From Paragyromitra xinjiangensis (taxonomy: Eukaryota > Ascomycota > Pezizomycetes > Pezizales > Discinaceae): DNA of 64,000 nt. The notes under the pieces are model-generated. The model was given only the letters and a program-made list of their open reading frames with translations. It did not search any database and was not told the DNA's origin. The stretch is from assembly GCA_038503065.1 (NCBI GenBank), contig JBCAMK010000022.1, positions 992,001 to 1,056,000 of the forward strand. The letters run 5' to 3'. The translations under genes were made by a program, and so were the position numbers. Positions 50,895 to 62,802 of this stretch are shown one piece after another; position 1 is the first letter of the stretch, and the number at the start of each line of letters is the position of its first letter.

Positions 50895-53573
50895 TTTGAA
50901 GGGATTATATGGATGTGACTATTTAAGACGGGGGAGAAACGTGGATGGGATGAAGTAGAGGTATTGAGTTAAAGGTGATGAAGTTGAACTTTAGAGGGGC
51001 GTGATGGTGTTGGTTGTTGTGTAAACAAAACCAAGGAGGAAAACCAGCCAGGATGAGACAAGCTCACTAAGCTACCCATGGTGGGGTGAAGTGATCAGCG
51101 GTGGTTCGGAAAGGTAACCGCAGCCGCTTGGGAAGGGTTATTGGCTAGGGAGCGTTCGTCGTTTCATAGATCGGACAGCAGGCTCTACTTTCTCCCCAGA
51201 TAGTAGCAACCCAACTATTTCATAGAATATCTGTCTTCGATAACAGGCGAAATGATATCATCAGCTTAGACCCACCGTTTCAAATGAACTTATTGGCATT
51301 TTTTTCCTGCACGAATTCAGCCAGAGCAATTGTGTTAAGTAGCCAACAGAGTATGCAAGCTGAGCACTTTCTTTGGCAGATGGCATAGGTACACTGTAAT
51401 AAATTATCTGAATCCTCCTTTAAGCTATAAGTGTCTCATTCCTCAGTACCCGCGTGCTTCCAAATCACTGTCTCTGAAGTTAGAACTCGATTGCAGGCTA
51501 TTGCTACCTCATTATCTATCAATGTGGCAGCATACAATCACCCTTGAGTTCCACGCTCAATAGACAACTGTCCTTCTGAGAAAGTAACCTTAACAACTTC
51601 GTGTAGTCCCATACGTAAAATAATATATTCTCATGAGAAAGAAAGTATTGCTTTCTAGAACTGACTGCAGGAGGTTGGGCGTAGTTAATCGTAAATACGT
51701 ATAATCGTACAGGTACAGTACATGTATTTAAGGTAATTGATCGGTTTTCGCCCACTGCAACGCTTTTAGTCTCAAGGTTTGGGTAAAGGTTCCGGACAGA
51801 AGCTCCTGAAAGGATCTAGGGAGGGGGCAGTGTATTCAGATGCAAATTTGGAAATGGGTGTAAGATTATTCGGCATTTAGGTGCTGTAAGGTTGCCTGTC
51901 GAAGGGCATGTAATTAATATGAAACCAGCACCCTCCTTCCCTATAGAGCCAAGCGGAGAACTAGTGATTAAGTGCGAAGTCGCCTCTCTTTGTGTTATAG
52001 TATGTCAATAAAGAAAGTTCTGAAAGATTTAGCGTTGGGAGTTTGATCGAGCATAGATCTAGTAGAAGATAGTAGGAGCGACTGATCGGTGTGCTCGAGG
52101 GACCGGACGCACTTTCACCAACGCTTCAATCAGTTCATAGTATTGCTGTCTAAATTAAACTGCATCTGTGTATGTTTTAGTTCAGCAAGGTTCGACGACA
52201 TGAAAGAAGGAGTAAACTTCATGTTGATAAAAAAGCCAGAAGGGTAATAAGACCCCGTGCCTAGTTCTTGAGGTCAATGATGCCAATCCCAAAAGCAATA
52301 CTGAACCGAAGGAAGAGGGGATCGGTGCTGAAGGCGAGTATCTAGATATATGGGTTGCTCGCGGAATCTCTGTCCCTTAGTGCGTAAGCATGCAAATTTT
52401 TTCTGAAGAAAGGGCACCATACTTTCTCGCAAATAACGAATACAACCAGACTAAGACTACATGATAGAATGGTAATATCACTGAGCGAGGCAACAGGACC
52501 TTTACTGTCTGCATCACATCTGAATATTCCTTTGGTCCCTAACTGGGTGTAATTGAGCCTCAATGTCTACTCGGCTGATCCAACAGCCCCGCCCTGCGGT
52601 CTCAGTTCGGTTGCATTTGTTATTTGCGAGTAAATACGGTATCATCAAGGGAATATGTGGCAGCGATAGCCTAATTAACCACCAGTGTCAAGTGCGCAAA
52701 GCATGGCTGAATTGATTGACAGGTATCAAGTAAGTAGCACGTAGGTTTCAAGGGGAATAAATACATGTAGAGAAGGTATACCTTTTGCAGGTAGTTTTTT
52801 TTTTTTGATTCATCGTCATCTAGTAGTTATACGGACGGATTAATTGGTCAGCTCATACTGATATGTTTAGGATCCCTATGCCTGCTCTGAGTATACTCGG
52901 ACAGGCTTGTTACTGGTAATGATTCACCCTTATCTATCCACACCATGCAATTTTTTCGTTGCATATGCTGCGGTTTATTGTGCTTATACTAAGTAGATGT
53001 CCGGAAAATCTTAGGGTAGAAATCTAAATGTGCTTGGGAATGCTTGACTTGCAGAGAAGAGATTCAAGAATTCTGGGTGTGTGGGGTGTGTGGGGTGGAA
53101 ATGGGGTAGTTCATGATTCGTGTTTTTTTCTTGGTTAAGTCGAGATCTGGAGTCTTGAATCTTGAATTTTAAACTACCCTAGGATAAGTTTTCGCAAGTA
53201 GCGAATTCATTCTTGGGCTGCATGTTGATTTTAGTCCCTGGAAATTTTCATCCGGGGCTTGGTGCATGTGTCAGGGGTGGAATATGAGGGCTCAGAAAAA
53301 TGAAAAAAGGTTTTAGGTGAGACCGCTGTCGATATTGGTCGGACTGTTTCAGTTGTTGGCACTGCTCTGCTTGCGCAGTAAGCTGCGCGTGGGGCTAGAC
53401 GTGAGACTAGTCCCAAACTAGAAGCAAAGCATCACTGGTGGTCGACGTGTAGGCTGGCACATGTGGGACTTTCTGTCAAACCCGAAACGCGTGTTCACAA
53501 TCCCGCGAATTGCGGGGTTGTATTTACCCCTCTATATCATCGTTGGTTCTCACTAACAAACCTCTAGGCCACA
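50895..53573. other. Gene-free stretch, 2.7 kb
   Basis: The first 150 bases are the presumed light-chain promoter. The rest is degenerate, with TACATGTA at 51719 and 52762 and a GTGTGGGGT duplication near 53080. No gene seen. Confidence 0.5.
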
Positions 53574-54264
53574 ATGTCCAAACCTTCGAAAATAGCATTT
53601 GTAACAGTGGGCGCAACTGCCCCCTTCAACGCCCTCGTCTCCGCCTGCCTCTCTTCCGCTGTAATTGCAGCATTATGCACACAAGGCTACACTGACCTCC
53701 GCATCCAATACGGTGCTGGTAGGAGCATATTCGAGCAGCGACTTGCCACAACGATTGGATCACGACACTCGGTTAGTGTTAGTGGGTTTGATTTTGCTGA
53801 TTCTTTGAGGGAGGAGATTGCGGCGGCTGATTTGGTTATTTCGCATGCTGGTATGTGCTGCATGCAGCAGAAACATTGGGGAAACCAAGTAGCTGATTGT
53901 TGAAGGATCGGGATCAATTCTCGATGCACTGCGGTTTCAGAAGCGATTAATCGTGGTGCCGAATAAATCGCTGATGGACAATCATCAAAAGGAGCTCTCC
54001 GAAGAGCTTGAACGGCAGGGATATCTAATTGAAGGCCATGTCGAGTATGAACTCCCACAAGCTCCCGCCTTATTCATGAAGGCCATTCCCGTATGCAGAA
54101 TGCTGCTGTAATCTAGGAGCACAAGCTGATTTGGCACAAAAAGAGATCTTCAAAACGCTATCTACCAAGCTGAATCAGTCACATTTACGCATTTCCCCGG
54201 CTCGGGGAGTAAAAACTTTGTCAACATTCTAGAGGAGGAGATGGGGATGTTGAACCTAGATTGA
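53574..54264 (+). CDS. ALG13: ALG13, UDP-GlcNAc transferase catalytic subunit
   Basis: Exons 53574-53850, 53906-54044 and 54144-54264 give about 178 residues. With the membrane anchor Alg14, Alg13 adds the second GlcNAc to dolichol-PP-GlcNAc on the cytosolic face of the ER. Visible are the GT-B start [33 protein letters not shown] spliced across intron 1 (the UDP-GlcNAc site), [20 protein letters not shown], and the C-terminal [18 protein letters not shown]. The second intron (54045-54143) was set by phase: a GTATGA donor, GCTGAT branch and AAAAG acceptor join GHVE to [10 protein letters not shown]. Reading straight on would give an unrelated tail and an early stop. Length is slightly below the usual 190-200. 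Confidence 0.92.
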
Positions 54265-55446
54265 TCCATACGCGCTGGCCACGGTTCATCGTCTCTTTAA
54301 CCATTGCCCACTCATTAACCATCCAGCAACTATAATCACTACCAATCATCTCTGGTTAGCTGAGATTAACGTACTTTGGGCAGGCAAGAACTAGAACATG
54401 CATCTTAATGGTAACAATATTCGATTCGTCTCCACCTAGCCGTACCAATGAATTAATTGGTTGATTCACACTTGCATATCCTAGTCTTTCTTGCCTGCCT
54501 CGAGTCATTGCTCCAAACTACCATATACATAGCTCATCTTGCTATTACTGCAAGGCTACAGTGCCATAGGTTAAGATACAAAGAGACGGACGCATTAATT
54601 GATTATTGTATAATATTTGTCTTAGGGATTTCCACGTTATATACATTTAGTGACATGGGAATCTTTGTTCAGCATCTTCATTGATTTCCAGGTGCAATAA
54701 CACCGCATGCCTATGACATGAAGAATGTGCCGCAAATTATACCTTGTTTCACCAAGCTTGGAGCCCAAGCGTCAGCAATCTGGAGGATTATCACTAACAA
54801 TGATAGTAAAACTCGAAGTCTCGTGTTGCCAACGGACAACTGCCAACAAATAGAGATTCGCGTTGTCGTTGGCCTAGGTTCGCCCCCAAGAGCAATCTGA
54901 TGTCGCATCTTGGCTGCAAACAATGATACTATAAAAGGAAATTTCTTATCAGTGACGGCGGGACCGCCTATACCTCACAGCTGCCGTGCATGCGCAGCAG
55001 ATATAAACTAGGCGCAATAATTGTTCACTCAGGCTTACCCAGAATCTAGCTGATTTTAGCATTTGGTATGTTAACTCAAACACACCTATAAGCACAATAT
55101 CTTCCTGTAAGTTGCAAGTTCCAACGTTTCCCCTCTCAGAATACTCTCCTCTTACCAAGAAACCAGGTGTTTGGCTAAAAAAGTTGACTAGTTTAGGCAT
55201 CCATTCTAAGGCAGTTTCCTAGCAAGAAAGCTTGTCAGGCGTGCTCTGTTGAGTTGTTGTGAGCTTCTCTTGGCCAATCGGCAGAGGGTTCACGCGTATT
55301 GTACCGAAGCTAAGAGCTCTCGATCGCTCAGACATCTTAGCTCCAGAGGTTTTATCTGAGTCATAGATACCCCGGCCAACCTTCGTGGGCTTTATCCGTC
55401 GCCTACAAAACTTTAACTGTTGAGTCGAGATCTCTTCGAGCTCAAA
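54265..55446. other. Intergenic region upstream of the STAND receptor
   Basis: No coding region recognised. The immediate upstream 100 bases are presumed leader of the receptor gene. Confidence 0.5.
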
Positions 55447-58400
55447 ATGGCAGAGGCTGTGGGCCTTGCGACAAGCATCATCGGTGTTGTCCAGCTGGCC
55501 GGCCAGGTGGCTATCTTGGGCTGGGGCTATATCGGTGGGGTTAATCGAGCGTCGAAAGATATTCGCAACTTTGCGGAAGAACTAGGCAATCTTGAGGGGG
55601 TGCTCTCCGCTGTACTAGATTGCGTCGAGGACTCTGGAAGTTCTACGGCGTTGGAGAATTTGAGTTGGAAAGGTGGTGCTCTCGAGAAATGTGTCGATCG
55701 GTTGGGGAGTCTCCAAGCGAAGCTAGCACCGAAGCAGGGGTTTAAGGGGGCAATCAATAGTCTAAAGTGGCCGCTAAAAGAATCCGAAACGTCGCAGTGC
55801 ATCTTGTGGATAGAAAGGCAGAAGAGCCTTTTCAACCTCGCTTTGTCTGCGGATAACAAGTGAGCTATGATAGATCTTGTTGTAGGACTATACTGACCTG
55901 GAGATGGCTTAGCACTCGATCAATGGCCATCCAAAAAGATGTCAAAAAAGCATTCATCTCAGTCCAAGGAATCGAGAAGGTTTCCCTGAGCACAAACATT
56001 GCGTTCCAGGGGTTTCAAGATGGGATTGCAACCAAGCAGCGGCAAGAGGATATTCGCGTTCAAAGTACGTAATAGGTCATCAAACCTTGATATCTAGAAG
56101 GACTGCCTACCGTTAGGATATAGCATCATCGTAACAATATCTCTGGTCTTGCATTAATTTATTGCCGTGAGACTATATCTTGGCGGTGTTGACCTTGACT
56201 GCAAAATTATTCGAGAGCGGTAATTAACCAAGATAAGAGAATTTCCCTGCTAACTCCTGGGTTGAATTTACAGAGAAGATACGCGGGGAAGTGCTTGACT
56301 GGATATATCCGGGCGATTTCGACGTCAGACACGTCCAGGTTAAAGGCATGCGGCATGAGGGAACAGGTCAATGGCTTCCAAAAAGGCCGGAGTTTGAGGA
56401 GTGGTCTCGTGGAAGAAATTGCCGGCTGCTTTGGGGCTATGGTATCCGTATGTGATTTAAAATCCAATTGCTCGGGTTCTGGCTGACGAGATCGGCTTTG
56501 ATAGCTGGAGCTGGTAAAACGTTCTTGAGGTAACTGGCACTTTTGTGTTCTGGAAAAATAAAATACGTGCTAAAGCTAACAAATTGGGTTTACTATAGCT
56601 CCGTTATTATAGATTATTTTGAATCTCGAGCCCGAAGTGAGGGGTATGGGGTTGCTCACATCTACTTCAATTACAAAGAGCAAGAGAGTCAGAAGCCCAT
56701 TCAAGTCCTTAGCAGCTTGGTTAAACAACTCGCAAATCAAATTCCTGCCCTTCCAATAAAAATCGGACAATTATATGACGAGATGCAAACAAGGGGGAAA
56801 CCCACGATTGAACAGTTATACGATTCTCTCCTTGAGATACTGGAGTCATTTACTCAAGTTTTTTTTATTTTCGACGCTCTGGACGAATGTCATCCGGAAA
56901 CTCAGCGAAATAAACTTCTTCCTTTGTTTAACCGTATGGGGGAGGATGGCATCTGTGTGTTTTTGACTAGCCGGCCGCACCCTGAAGACATCAAGAAATC
57001 TCTTTCCAGTGTAGTTCGAATTGAGCTCTCTGCCCAAGAAGAAGATATCACGGCATATATCCGCCAGAAAATCAAAGGGAACTCACGGACGAGAAGCCTA
57101 GTCGAACAAGGAAACTACGAGAGCAAAATCATATCTGGGCTGGTAGATTGTGCGCAAGGAATGTAAGTTGCATTTCATTGCACGCTATATCACGCTATAT
57201 ACTAATCGATGAAGGTTCTTACTTGTTCATTTTCATATTGAATATTTATGCCAACAAATCAACCCCAAGGCCATTTTGAAGGCACTGGATAATATCAAGA
57301 GCCCTGGGGCAGCCGCATTGGATCTTGCTTACAAAAGAGCTGTAACAAATATCCGTAACCAACCCAAGAGTTCAAGCGACCTAGCCTTCAAGATCCTCTC
57401 GTGGTTAGCCAAAACAAGGCGGACACTTACGATCAAGGAACTCCAGACGGCTGTTGCCGTGGAACCAGGGCGCTACGAGTTAGATGCGCTAGATCTTTCA
57501 GCCCCAGAAACTTTAGTTGATGTTTGCGCTAGTCTAGTGACAACTGATGGAGACACAATAAGGCTTGCCCACTACACCATTCAGGAGTATCTGCTCACGG
57601 GAGAAATCCTTCCTGATACGGCGGACTTCGACATTGCTATGGCCTGCACCACTTATCTATCATTTGATTCTCTATCAGCAGGCGTTTGTGCCTCTGATGA
57701 GGCCCTGGGGGATCGAGTGAATTCGCATCCTTTCTTAGACTATGCAGCTCAACATCTGAATTCCCATCTGAGGGTATGCGATGATGAATCATCAACCGAT
57801 ATGTATCTTCGTTTTGTTCGGAACCCGAACAGTGTTTCTTCATGGCGTCAATATTTATGCTATGCGGAAGGGTGGCGGGGTCGGTTTCTGCATAGGGTTC
57901 TAGAGGCGCGTTTAAGGTCTCCACTACACATAGCATCCGCGCTCGGCCATCTCGCTGCGACACGAGCGCTGCTTGAAGGTGGAGAGGATATTTTGATGCG
58001 GGACAGTAAAGGGAATACAGTACTTCATATTGCGGTAAAGCAAGGGCATGAAATGGTGGTTGGGTTGCTTCTCGAAAAAGGGATAAACACCATGGCCAAA
58101 AACATGTACGGAAATACAGCACTTCACTATGCAGTGGGGGGAGGGCGCAAAGCAATAATCGAGCTCCTACTCAACAAGGCAACCACCGCAGACATCGCGA
58201 CTCAAAGCAAGGATGGATGTACAGCACTTCACTACGCGGTGCAGGGAAAGCACAAAACCGTCGCTGGGTTGCTACTGGACAAGGGAGCAGATATCTCGAC
58301 TCAAAACGAGGATGGATATACAGCACTTCACTGTGCGGTGAGGGAAGGGCACGAAGAGATGGTCAAGCTACTTCTTAACGGGGCAACGCCCGTAGACATC

Positions 58401-59666
58401 GCGGCCCAAAGTAAGGACGGATACACAGCACTTCACTACGCTGTCAAGGGAAAGCATGAAGCTGTCGTTGGACTGCTACTAGACAAGGGAGCAGATATTG
58501 CAGCTCGGAGCGAGGATGGATATACAGCACTTCAGTACGCGGTGCAGGGAGGGCACGAAGATATGGTCAAGCTACTGCTTAACGGGGCAACGCCCGCAGG
58601 TGTCGCGGCCCAAAGTAAGTACGGATACACTGCACTTCACTACGCAGTTCAGGGAAAGTACAAGACCACGGTTGAGCTGCTACTCGACAAGGGAGCCGAA
58701 ATTTCCGCTCAAAACGAGTACGGATACACACCACTTCACTACGCGGCATGGGCGGGGTACAACACTTTGGTCGGGCTGTTACTCGATAGGGGAGCAGATA
58801 TCTCGTCCCGAGACGAAAATGGGTACACGGCACTTCTTTGCGCGGTGTTTGGAGGGAAAAGGCATGCCGTTCGTTTCCTACTCGATAAAGGAGCCGATAT
58901 CTCTGTGTTGGACAAACGAGGGCGGACAGCACTCGACATAGCGTCTGAGGGGAATCATCAAGGCGTAGTCGATCTACTGCTGGAGAGGGGGTGTCCCGCT
59001 GCCCAGAGGGTTGAATCTGAAATCTTACCCCTTGTTTCGAGTGATTATCCCGTACCGCAGACTTCTGAAGGGGCGGACACACATGATAATCCCCGAAAAG
59101 AACCAGAGTTCTTGTTGACCATCGAACCCAGTACCCCTCCTCCATCTGTTAGCTCCGTAAAACGCCTTTCGACAATCCTAGAAATCCCACGAGAGCAGCA
59201 GGAGAATGAGCGACTTCCCGCCCAGGATAAAGATGAACGGGAATGCTCTCCTTTAGCATTTTCTGACGAGGGTCTTGGATCGCAATCTCTAAAGGAGATA
59301 GTAGCTGCTAGGGTGGACACGGAGATGGATACACATGACGATTCCAAACCCAAACCAGAATCCCCGTCGATTGCTGAGGCCGATCTTCTTCCCCAACTTA
59401 CCCCCCCAACAGAACACCTCCCGACAGTCTTGGAGATCTCACAGCTGCAGGATGAGAGCCAGAGATCTAGTTTCGGAATAGGAGGAAGAATCTACTCTAA
59501 GCAGGTAACGGGAGCGTGGATGGGATTTATGAAGGAGATTGTAGTTCAAGCTTTTCTAGCGGGTGTTTTTGTTTGTTTGTTTCTATTATTCTTACTTCTT
59601 ATGTGGTTCCGTTTTCTCTTGGAAATGGGTTCAGTTATCTATGAAGCGGGTAGACGAAAGTGGTAG
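55447..59666 (+). CDS. STAND/NLR receptor: Helo-like N-terminus, NACHT, ankyrin repeats, C-terminal membrane segment
   Basis: Exons 55447-55859, 55886-56064, 56274-56447, 56505-56529, 56599-57162 and 57215-59666 give about 1268 residues. Fungal proteins of this design act in non-self recognition and regulated cell death. Residues 1-140 match the Helo-like N-terminal domain of STAND proteins (MAEAVGLATSIIGVVQLAGQ). The P-loop GIPGAGKT (254-261) is restored by the 56448-56504 intron. Walker B is FFIFDALDEC (352-361), followed by LTSRPHP and a winged-helix-like region. About eleven ankyrin repeats span residues 687-1048. A polar linker with a duplicated segment precedes a strongly hydrophobic stretch (about 1227-1252) and an Arg/Lys end. 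Exon 4 is 25 nt. All phases close. The C-terminal membrane segment is unusual for this class. Whether the gene is expressed is unknown. Confidence 0.92.
58113..58724 (+). repeat. Three tandem 204-bp ankyrin dimers inside the receptor gene
   Basis: Ankyrin repeats alternate 35 and 33 residues, so the duplicated unit is a 68-residue pair: 58113-58316, 58317-58520 and 58521-58724. The second and third copies are nearly identical at DNA level (shared CTTAACGGGGCAACGCCC and GACAAGGGAGC blocks), which indicates recent duplication or conversion. Confidence 0.85.
59076..59460 (+). repeat. Imperfect duplication in the receptor linker
   Basis: Two linker segments, starting at 59076 and 59328 (84 codons apart), share DTHDxxKPxPE-like and TPP...L.T.LEI...Q.E..R patterns. 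The similarity is at protein level and partial. Confidence 0.5.
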
Positions 59667-60151
59667 TAGTCAAAACCTTTTTTTTTGCAGGGGTGGGGGT
59701 TTGGCCTATTTGTATTTTGATTTATTCATTTTGTGACGAGCAGAGAGTAGGTCGAGTTATTGGGAAAACGGGTGAGGTTGTTTGGACTTGGGTTTCTTAT
59801 GAGGTTTCTTGTGTTTTCACCTGTTTTATCCGACTCCTGTCCATTCTATCTTTTTTAAGGTTTGTTGGGTTTTTCTTTGAAAAGTTCACAATCATGTGTT
59901 CTTGTTTCGGCATGTTATTGGGGGGATGCGGTCTCGGCGTCTGTATTTCGTTTTTGTTGCTCTCTATCACTTAGGAAATCATAGGCAATAAAATATCACG
60001 GCGTAGAACCTCAGCGAATACCAAGCAAAGCCAAATACCATTACGTCCAAAATAACAAGAAAACTCCTCCCACATATTACCCACAACTGTTTACACATCC
60101 ACCCACAATCCCCACGCACCATCCCCTCCATCACAACCCATCACTCGCCCA
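59667..60151. other. Convergent 3' region between receptor and beta-adaptin genes
   Basis: T-rich then C/A-rich. A hydrophobic frame at 59660-59974 has no ATG near its start and is not called. Confidence 0.5.
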
Positions 60152-62526
60152 TTACAGCAACAACAAATCCCCCCCCGTACTCGGCGAATACAAATCCTGC
60201 GGCACGCCCTGACTCACGACTACCCACCGTCAGCAAAACCCCACCCCCAAAACACCAGAAAAACTCACCATACTGCCCCCCACCCTGAACCGGCCCACCC
60301 CCAACCGCAAACGGATTAGTCCCCGCGCCACCCCCTCCCACACCAGCAAAATAATCATCCGCCTGATCCACCGCCTCCCTGATATCCCCACCCAGCAAAT
60401 CCCCCCCCTCCCTCTCCTCCGTCTGCAACGCCCGTCGACTCGCCTGCTCCGCCACCGCGGTCGGCAGTAGATGTCGCTGCAGCGCCGGACTATCCGCTAG
60501 TCGCTTCGGCCGCGCAGTACGGAATACCTGGTTTACTGGCTTGAGGTATACTGTTGCGAGAGTACCAACGTTCAGACACATCTCCTCGAGGGTTGCCGGA
60601 TCCAGCTTCTCCGTTTCCGCTGTAATAGGCGGTTTATCGCCCATTACTATCTTTTTCGCCGTAGCCGGGTCCGCGGATAGGAGCCGCCAGTACATGTACC
60701 CGCGATCGCGCAGGTCAGGATTATCTGTTTCCTCCGTGGCCCATTTGAGGACCTTCGGTACGAGGTCCTGGCCTTTAGTCGGACGCTGGATGAAGAGTTT
60801 AACGGTGGCGGTGAGAAGCGCGAGTTGGACTTCAACGGGTTCGTCTTGAAAGCTGAAGAGGAAGTCTTCGAGGAGGACGTCGCTGTTTTCGATCCGATCC
60901 GCGTACTGTCCGATGACCCAGATCATGGCGGCTTTCGCCTCTGGCTCGTCGAGGGAGTCGAGGTTCTCGCATAGCGTGGAGATTATGGATTCGTATTGGT
61001 TTGGGTATTTTCGGAAGATGTTGCGGATTACGACGGTTGCTTCTTGGACTATGTAGGATACTTTTGTGGAGACGAGCTCGAGGAGGGTGTTGATGCAGCG
61101 ACGGGCGGCGGGTTCGATTTTGATGGCGAGTTTGCCGATTGCGCGGACGGATTTGCGGACGAAGTGGACGTCGATTTCGGTGGCGTATCTGTGGGGTTAG
61201 TTGAGTTGGGTAGGGGGAGAAGGGGGGGGGTACTCGCGGAGCTCGGTGAGGACTTCTTCGATGTTGTCTTCGTTTGCGAGCATGAAGATTAGTTCGAGTT
61301 TGGTGACTTTTACGTAGATGGGGTCGTTGTATTTGCAGAAGAAGACGCGGATGTCGTTGCGGAGGACTTCGGGACGACGTTGGAGGATTAGGAGGGCGTT
61401 TCGGAGGGCGAGGTATTGGACTTCGGGGCCTTTCGCGAGGAGGGTTACGAGGGGGGGGGAGAGTTTTCGGCAGAGGGCGGAGATTTCTTTAGGGTCGGAG
61501 ATGTAGTTCATTAGGTAGAGGATCACGCGGATACAGGTTAGGACCACGGATGAGTTGCTGTGTTGGAGACGAGGGGAGATGCGTTCGGCCATTATGGTGG
61601 CTTCTGAGCATTCTTGGGGGACGTAGGCCATGAGGGCTTCGAGGATGTAGGTTTGGCCCCATCTGGGAGGGTTAGTTGGGTTATTGTGGGAGGTGGAGGA
61701 CGTACTCTGAGCAGTCTGGTAGGATCTGTACTATCTTGCTTGCATTCGTATGGTCGATTGTTAGCTTGATGTTCTCGTTCCTTTCCCATATGTCCATTAG
61801 TGCTACGAGCGCACTCGCGACTACAGTTGGATTATCGTCTTTGAGGAGTCCGTTGAGACCCTCTATTAGTCCAACTGACCCATTCTTCCCCGCGCTCCCT
61901 TCGACGAGTTCACGGTCGTGATCGTAGAGCTTCGCGACGCAGAAGGCGGCGGTCTTACGCACGTAGGGGTCGTTATCACGGAGGAGCAGTCTCAGCGGTT
62001 CAACGGTTGCTTCGATGAACTGCGGGACGTGGATATAGGACATTGTTCGTAAGGCGAGGGCGCGAACGAGGGGGTTCGGATCGTCCATGTCCTAGTCGAG
62101 TGAGAAGCTGTGAGGAAAGGGGGTGGTGGGACGTACGGCTATTAGGATTGGGAGGGCACGTTGGGCCATGTCGGGTTTCATACGGCCGTAGTTGACGAGG
62201 AAGAGGAAGCACCTGGGGGGGGGTTAGAGTTGTGGTGTGAGGTGAGGTGGAGGGGGACGGACATCTTCTTGATCTCGAGGGTGGGGATCATCATGCATTG
62301 GATTACGTCGGGGAAGAGGGCGGCCATGTCGTTGTTGCTCATGGTCATGTTCGCGACGATCTTCTTGAGGGCGATCTTCTTGCGGGCGAAGTTTTTGTCT
62401 TTTTTGTCGCTGTTGAGTTCGGCGCGGAGCTCGGCTACTTTGCCCTGGGACGCGTTAGGGGGGATTGAGAGTGCGGACGGGGAGAGTTACTCGCGCGAAG
62501 AAGCGGGCATCGCCTCCGCTGGCCAT
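60152..62526 (-). CDS. APL2: Beta-adaptin, AP-1/AP-2 large chain
   Basis: Exons (5' to 3') 62526-62491, 62444-62263, 62212-62137, 62091-61706, 61662-61234, 61188-60269 and 60219-60152 give about 698 residues. Beta-adaptins are shared or specific large subunits of clathrin adaptor complexes at trans-Golgi/endosomes or plasma membrane. Seen are [85 protein letters not shown] and [10 protein letters not shown], the HEAT-solenoid trunk in order. After the trunk comes a Gly-rich hinge (residues about 640-680) and a short LYSPS...GDLLLL end. No appendage (ear) domain follows, as in other fungal Apl2 proteins. The last exon is set by GTGAGT and TAG borders. AP-1 is more likely than AP-2 but not proven. 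Confidence 0.95.
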
Positions 62527-62802
62527 TGTGGGGGAGGCGGGGGTAGAGGCGGGGGTAGAGGGGGGGGAGTAGAGGGGGGAGAGTAGAGTGGCGGGCGAGT
62601 AGAGCGGTGAGGGCGGAGAGCTACATGTAGTTGACTGAGGTTCTCGAGACAGACAGCCGCGTTGCTGCAGGGCTCGCTTACATAACACCGCTTAGTTGTT
62701 TCCTCTTCTTCAACCTCACCTCTTCTCTCTCTCATCTCTTCTGTCTCTTGCCTCAACCCCCTCCATCTCTTGCTTCCCATCACTCCCCCTATCCACAGAA
62801 CT
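62527..62802. promoter_or_regulatory. Bidirectional promoter region, beta-adaptin and EMC4
   Basis: The divergent starts at 62526 (-) and 62803 (+) are 276 bases apart. The half next to the adaptin gene is a purine/G-rich array on the plus strand (repeated GGGGGTAGAG at 62530-62600), and a TACATGTA palindrome lies at 62622-62629, in the middle of the region. The EMC4 side is C/T-rich. Confidence 0.6.

Noticed and set aside
59660..59974. Hydrophobic 104-codon frame just after the receptor stop, possibly a second membrane protein or an alternative C-terminus.
   Set aside because: It opens with GTG, not ATG, in a T-rich 3' region. The only intron that could link it to the receptor would be about 32 nt and leads into a different frame.
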